19,937 nucleotides of DNA from the NCBI GenBank assembly GCA_049965775.1, contig JBMFVX010000048.1:1-19937 (forward strand). The letters are read 5' to 3'. The translations under genes were made by a program, and so were the position numbers. This document shows positions 16,587 to 19,937 of the stretch, in pieces. The notes beneath the pieces are model-generated. The model saw only the letters and a list, made by a program, of their open reading frames with translations. It was not told where the DNA came from and did no database searches. Source of the stretch: JABEVB01 sp049965775 (GTDB lineage Bacteria > Planctomycetota > Phycisphaerae > WQYP01). Positions within the stretch are counted from its first letter, which is position 1. Each line of letters starts with the position of its first letter.

Positions 16587-17630
16587 TCAACCATCAATTC
16601 CATGATCTGCCAGCCATTGCTGCACAATAGGATTGATCTTCTCAAAAAGCGAATGGTTCGCATAACCGCACCAATGCATGTCGGCATGAACGCCAAAGGG
16701 AGCATCGAGCGGCCGTCCAAAACCATCGGTGAGCACCACACCCGCTGCCGCCGCGGCCGGAAAGCCCGACAGGTCGTACGGATGGCAGGCATGCACGGCG
16801 TATGGCCGCCCGGCCTGTCTTGCGGCAATGCGGGCCAATAGCGGTCGAATATCGAGGCACATGCGATCATGACCGATCATCAGCTCAACCATCTGACCGC
16901 CGGTGCTGATGTACTGGTCGTCAAAAATGCGGCAGCGGCGCGAACCATCGGAGGCATTAAAGCAACCCAACCGATCGGCGATAGTCTCCATGAGGTCGGC
17001 TGCGAGAAGTTTGATGCCCGGAAAATAATTGGTTACATGTGCAAAACCGTCGAGCAGATTATCGGCGGAGCTGGGCGACGGCGTCAGCCGGACCTGATCA
17101 TTTGAACCCTCAAGCCGCTGGCGCGTCGCGGCAAGCACCGGCCTGTCGCCGACTTCGCGATCCATGACAAAACTGTCTGCAAAACCGGCTTTACTTACAG
17201 GCAACTCAACCATAACTGCCGCTATGGCGTCGCGCAAGGTGGTTGCGGCCCCATCCGCCCGATGTGCCGGAGCCAAGGCCGCCAAAAACCAACCTGAACG
17301 TTTGTCAAACATGATGTTGCGCGTGCCATCTATTGGATCAATCATAAGCCGATGCTTCAGCGGCCCACTTGGCGGGCCGACGCGCTGACGGCCACTTTGG
17401 CCCAACCCCTCCATGACCAATTCCAAGGGCAACAGGTAATCGGGCCAAGCCGCAACCTCGGGCAGAATAGCCGCGTCAACTTTTCGGTCAATCCAGAAGA
17501 TGGTGTCGCCTCCCTCGTGGGCAACGGCCTCTTGAAAGCGATGCATGTCGCCGGCAAGTTGGCTTGCACGCAGCCTGTGCCGCACGGCTAAACCCAATAA
17601 TTCCAGTCGTGTCGCAATTGCCTCTGTCAT
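16587..17630 (-). CDS. Inositol monophosphatase family protein
   Basis: This is an IMPase/FBPase/CysQ superfamily phosphatase (metal-dependent, lithium-sensitive fold) acting on a small phosphorylated metabolite, whose identity cannot be read from the sequence. Numbered from the ATG at 17630 (347 residues), it shows an acidic metal ligand in LVMEGLG (Glu74), the hallmark DPIDGT (98-103) followed by RNIMFDKRSGWFLA, and a C-terminal HPYDLSGFPAAAAAGVVLTDGFG (about 283-305) corresponding to the WDxAAG region that carries the last metal Asp. It is longer than the roughly 265 residues of classical IMPases, with extra sequence in the middle (about 160-255). The frame is open to a TTG at 17702 followed by ATG at 17699. 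The shorter start is preferred because family similarity begins near it and a candidate pepA promoter lies in the extension, but no strong ribosome site decides it. Confidence 0.78.
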   Translation of the reverse strand: MTEAIATRLELLGLAVRHRLRASQLAGDMHRFQEAVAHEGGDTIFWIDRKVDAAILPEVAAWPDYLLPLELVMEGLGQSGRQRVGPPSGPLKHRLMIDPIDGTRNIMFDKRSGWFLAALAPAHRADGAATTLRDAIAAVMVELPVSKAGFADSFVMDREVGDRPVLAATRQRLEGSNDQVRLTPSPSSADNLLDGFAHVTNYFPGIKLLAADLMETIADRLGCFNASDGSRRCRIFDDQYISTGGQMVELMIGHDRMCLDIRPLLARIAARQAGRPYAVHACHPYDLSGFPAAAAAGVVLTDGFGRPLDAPFGVHADMHWCGYANHSLFEKINPIVQQWLADHGIDG

Positions 17631-17660
17631 CTGATGAACTTTCAAAATGCCCGCCGGCGC

Positions 17661-17688
17661 TTGACCATTTGGCGATGCCGCCGACAAT
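17661..17688 (+). promoter_or_regulatory. Possible pepA promoter
   Basis: TTGACC (17661-17666) is followed after 16 bases by GACAAT (17683-17688), a 5/6 and 4/6 match to the sigma70 boxes, about 100 bases upstream of the pepA ATG. It lies in the divergent gap to the phosphatase gene, assuming that gene starts at 17630. The call is modest because the -10 is imperfect and the region is GC-rich. Confidence 0.3.
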
Positions 17689-17790
17689 AGCGCAGGCATC
17701 AATGCCCCGCCGCAGGTGCGTGCTCCCGTCGCAGCATGGCGCGGCGGCGGCGATGAATATTAACATGTTTTACCCGATGGAGCCTTCCCG

Positions 17791-19359
17791 ATGATTAGCA
17801 CCCGAACCTCCCGCAAAATTAAACAATTCCCATCTGACGCCCGCCAATGTACGGTGGCCGCGCGGATGGATGCCAAGGCCGATGCTCTGGCGGTGTTTGT
17901 CAGCGAAGGCAGCAAATGGCAAATAAGTGCGCAGTTGCCGACTGCATTGCAATCGCGCCTGCAGGAACTCGCGGGGCTGGGCGACTTTAAGGCCAAGGCC
18001 GGAACGGTCGTTACCTGTGCATCTGGTTCGCGGCCAGGCCGCGTGATTGTTTCCGGTCTGGGCAAGGCCGACGCATTAAATGCCGATACCATCCGTTGGG
18101 CGGCCGCAGCGGTGGCCCGCAGCGCCCGCGATCTTAAGCTGACAAATATCACCATGTTGCCGCCAACCGCTTTACCGGAGCGAATGGGATTGCTGCAGGC
18201 CGCCTCGTTACTGACGGAAGGCTTCATGCTGGGCAGCTTTGCCTTTTCAGAGTTCAAGACCCCTGGCGAGAGCGACGAGACACCACCCGCCGCAACATCG
18301 CCGGCAACGCAATTAGAATTGCTCTGGCCAACTGCAGACACCCTTGCGCAAGCCAGGCAAGCCGTCAAAAACGCCGCCGTCATTGCAAACTCCGCAAATT
18401 ACGCCCGTTATCTTGCCTGCTTGCCCGGCAACGTCGCCGGCCCCACCCGGCTGGTGCAGGAAGCCAGGACGCTGGCCCGAAGCGTCGGCCTCGCGTGCAA
18501 CATTATTTCTGCCACCGAGGCACGGCGGCTTGGCATGGGAGGGTTGCTTGCGGTCGGCAGCGGTAGTGCACAGCCACCAGCCCTGATCGTGCTGCGCCAC
18601 AAAGGGCGCGGCAAGATGCTCGGACGCAAGCCAATTGCCGTGGTAGGAAAGGCGGTTACATTTGATACTGGAGGCATATCCATCAAACCAGCCGCCGACA
18701 TGCACGCCATGAAGTACGACAAATGCGGCGGCATGGCGGTCTTGGGCATTATGCGGGCCGTTGCCGCGCTTGAGTTGCCTCAACCCGTCGTGGGCCTGAT
18801 ACCAGTAGCGGAAAACAGCGTAGATGCACTGTCTTACCGACCTGGGGATATTGTTCGCATGTACAATGGAAAAACGGTTGAAATTACCAATACCGATGCG
18901 GAAGGCCGCATGATTCTTGCCGATGCCTTGGCTTACGCCTGCAAAACGCTTAAGCCTGCGGCCATTGTTGACATGGCCACCCTCACCGGCGGCGTCGTGG
19001 TGGCACTGGGTGGCGTTTATGGCGGTATGATGTGTAACAATGACGCGCTGGGCCATGCCCTGATTGCTGCAGGTAAGCGTACCGGCGAATGGCTGTGGCA
19101 GTTGCCGCTGCATGATCGCTATAAACCGCTGATGAAAAGCCCGCATGCGGATATCCAAAACAGCGGTGCTCGTGAGGCGCATCCTATTCAGGGCGGCATT
19201 TTCCTGCAGCATTTTGTGGATGCAGCCGTGCCGTGGGCCCACCTCGATATTGCGGGAGTGGCGCACCCGCGCAAGGATGATCGTTGGTGGGCGGGAGATC
19301 AGGCTTCCGGTTTCGGCGTAAGATTGATGCTCGACTACCTGAGTCAACCTGCCGACTGA
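17791..19359 (+). CDS. pepA: Leucyl aminopeptidase (M17 family)
   Basis: This cytosolic two-metal aminopeptidase removes N-terminal residues, preferentially leucine, from peptides and contributes to peptide turnover. The 522-residue length fits the family. The catalytic C-terminal domain shows VGKAVTFDTGGISIKP (285-300), with metal ligands Lys287 and Asp292 and catalytic Lys299, then MKYDKCGGMAVLG (307-319) with Asp310, and NTDAEGRMILADAL (367-380) with Asp369, Glu371 and Arg373. The N-terminal 190 residues form the poorly conserved regulatory domain. The usual D-M-x-G context after the MKxD Asp is here DKCGG, a variant. NTPPN-type sequence before the catalytic domain is replaced by ACLPGNVAGPTRL (209-221). 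GGAG about 8 bases upstream fixes the ATG. It is divergent from the phosphatase gene and followed by the SGNH hydrolase remnant after 137 bases. Confidence 0.94.
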   Translation: MISTRTSRKIKQFPSDARQCTVAARMDAKADALAVFVSEGSKWQISAQLPTALQSRLQELAGLGDFKAKAGTVVTCASGSRPGRVIVSGLGKADALNADTIRWAAAAVARSARDLKLTNITMLPPTALPERMGLLQAASLLTEGFMLGSFAFSEFKTPGESDETPPAATSPATQLELLWPTADTLAQARQAVKNAAVIANSANYARYLACLPGNVAGPTRLVQEARTLARSVGLACNIISATEARRLGMGGLLAVGSGSAQPPALIVLRHKGRGKMLGRKPIAVVGKAVTFDTGGISIKPAADMHAMKYDKCGGMAVLGIMRAVAALELPQPVVGLIPVAENSVDALSYRPGDIVRMYNGKTVEITNTDAEGRMILADALAYACKTLKPAAIVDMATLTGGVVVALGGVYGGMMCNNDALGHALIAAGKRTGEWLWQLPLHDRYKPLMKSPHADIQNSGAREAHPIQGGIFLQHFVDAAVPWAHLDIAGVAHPRKDDRWWAGDQASGFGVRLMLDYLSQPAD

Positions 19360-19496
19360 CATCGCCGGATGCTCCTCTCAACGCAATACATGCGGCAGCC
19401 TTACGTTTTTATGGCTAAGATTGCCAACATCGGCAAGCCAACGCTTTTTGTAGCGATTGCTGTTTGTTTCAATAACCGATTTCTCAGAGGTTTTTC

Positions 19497-19865
19497 ATGT
19501 GGAGAATAACAGTTCTCGTGGTGCTGGCAATGGCTGGCCTTCTGCAAATTAGCAGCGCCCGCGCTGCGGGCAGCTTCTTTTTGCACGACGGTGATCGCGT
19601 CTGTTTTTATGGCGACAGCATCACCGAGCAACGGTTCTACCCCGTAGCCGTTGAAACGTATGTGCTCACGCGATTTCCGAACCTCAAAGTTGATTTTGTT
19701 GATTCGGGCGTGGGCGGAGATCGCGTCACCGGCGGCTGGGCCGGCAATATCAACGTGCGACTCAAACGCGATGTCTATCCATTTAAGCCGACGGTCGTCA
19801 CCATCATGCTGGGCATGAACGACGCATCTTACCGGCCCTTCGACCAGAACATTTTTGACACTTAG
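19497..19865 (+). pseudogene. Truncated secreted SGNH/GDSL hydrolase
   Basis: This is the N-terminal part of a secreted SGNH-type esterase/lipase-like hydrolase. A signal peptide covers residues 1-23 (hydrophobic core, SSARA cleavage). Block I is FYGDSITEQ with nucleophile Ser41, block II has the oxyanion Gly in GVGGDRVTGGWAG (71-83), and block III is LGMNDASYRPFD (105-116) with Asn108. Translation stops after 122 residues, immediately following DQNIFDT. The family is normally over 200 residues and needs a C-terminal DxxH block for catalysis, so the product should be inactive. AGAGG 6 bases before the ATG supports the start. The stop codon lies in a sequence of different character that looks like an insertion-sequence end, so disruption by transposition is the likely cause. 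Substrates of such enzymes include carbohydrate acetyl esters, but this is not determined here. Confidence 0.75.
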
Positions 19866-19937
19866 GGCCTGTAAATAAATAACTGATACCATTTGTGGTT
19901 ATTGTCCGATAATAAGGAGGATGGATCGCGCAACGCT
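19865..19937. mobile_element. Probable terminus of an insertion sequence (partial, runs off the window)
   Basis: From about 19865 the coding character of the hydrolase ends and an AT-rich stretch begins with GGGCCTGTAAATAAATAAC. It resembles a terminal inverted repeat of an IS element, of the type found in IS256-like families; the family assignment is a recollection of style and not a match. A strong AAGGAGG (19914-19920) follows about 50 bases in, a typical position for a transposase ribosome site. The ATG at 19921 is directly adjacent to it and too close, so the transposase start is probably just beyond the window. The other end and any target duplication cannot be seen. Confidence 0.45.

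Noticed and set aside
18313..19362. Long open frame (349 codons) on the minus strand
   Set aside because: It is the antisense shadow of pepA; the translation has no recognisable motif, while the plus strand carries all M17 catalytic motifs.
19421..19449. TTGCC/GGCAA inverted repeat followed by a T run after pepA
   Set aside because: The stem is only 5 bases and the T run starts 8 bases after it, too weak for an intrinsic terminator call.

Overview
The window looks like a chromosomal segment from a Gram-negative-type bacterium, most probably a member of the Planctomycetota or a related PVC lineage (possibly Phycisphaerae-like). This placement is inferred from gene style only: a toroid plus DUF4159-like secreted protein, a NagB/PIG-L fusion, several signal-peptide proteins of unknown function and moderately high GC. 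No rRNA, tRNA or other marker fixes the taxonomy. No CRISPR array, prophage or complete mobile element is visible. Coding density is high, and no gene-free stretch exceeds about 300 bases; the largest are 6390-6664 and 10758-11035.

Left part (about 33-6490, minus strand): a probable sugar/amino-sugar operon read from 6.4 kb towards the left edge. Its order is a NagB-like deaminase fused to a PIG-L/LmbE deacetylase, a sugar nucleotidyltransferase, a galactokinase-like GHMP kinase, an MFS sugar porter with a large periplasmic insert, and a short secreted ORF that looks like the broken N-terminus of a glycosidase. The first three genes are joined by 4-base ATGA stop/start overlaps, and a good sigma70-type promoter lies upstream. 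The set suggests sugar import, anomeric phosphorylation and possible nucleotide activation, coupled to amino-sugar deacetylation and deamination. The substrate is unknown, and active-site substitutions in both the kinase and the deaminase suggest it is not plain galactose or glucosamine-6-phosphate.

Middle part (6665-10757, minus strand): housekeeping metabolism. kbl and tdh together form the threonine-to-glycine pathway (L-threonine to 2-amino-3-ketobutyrate to glycine plus acetyl-CoA). gpmI encodes the cofactor-independent phosphoglycerate mutase of glycolysis.

Right-centre (11036-16532, plus strand): four consecutive genes for exported or membrane-anchored proteins. They are a large alpha/alpha-toroid protein with two C-terminal DUF4159-like domains and three proteins of unknown function, each with an N-terminal signal or anchor segment. 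The last two are closely spaced and likely co-transcribed.

Right part: an inositol-monophosphatase-family phosphatase (minus strand) is divergent from a leucyl aminopeptidase (pepA, plus strand). At the right edge, a secreted SGNH/GDSL hydrolase gene stops abruptly just after its GxND block. It is followed by an AT-rich sequence resembling the end of an insertion sequence, so it is probably a disrupted gene.
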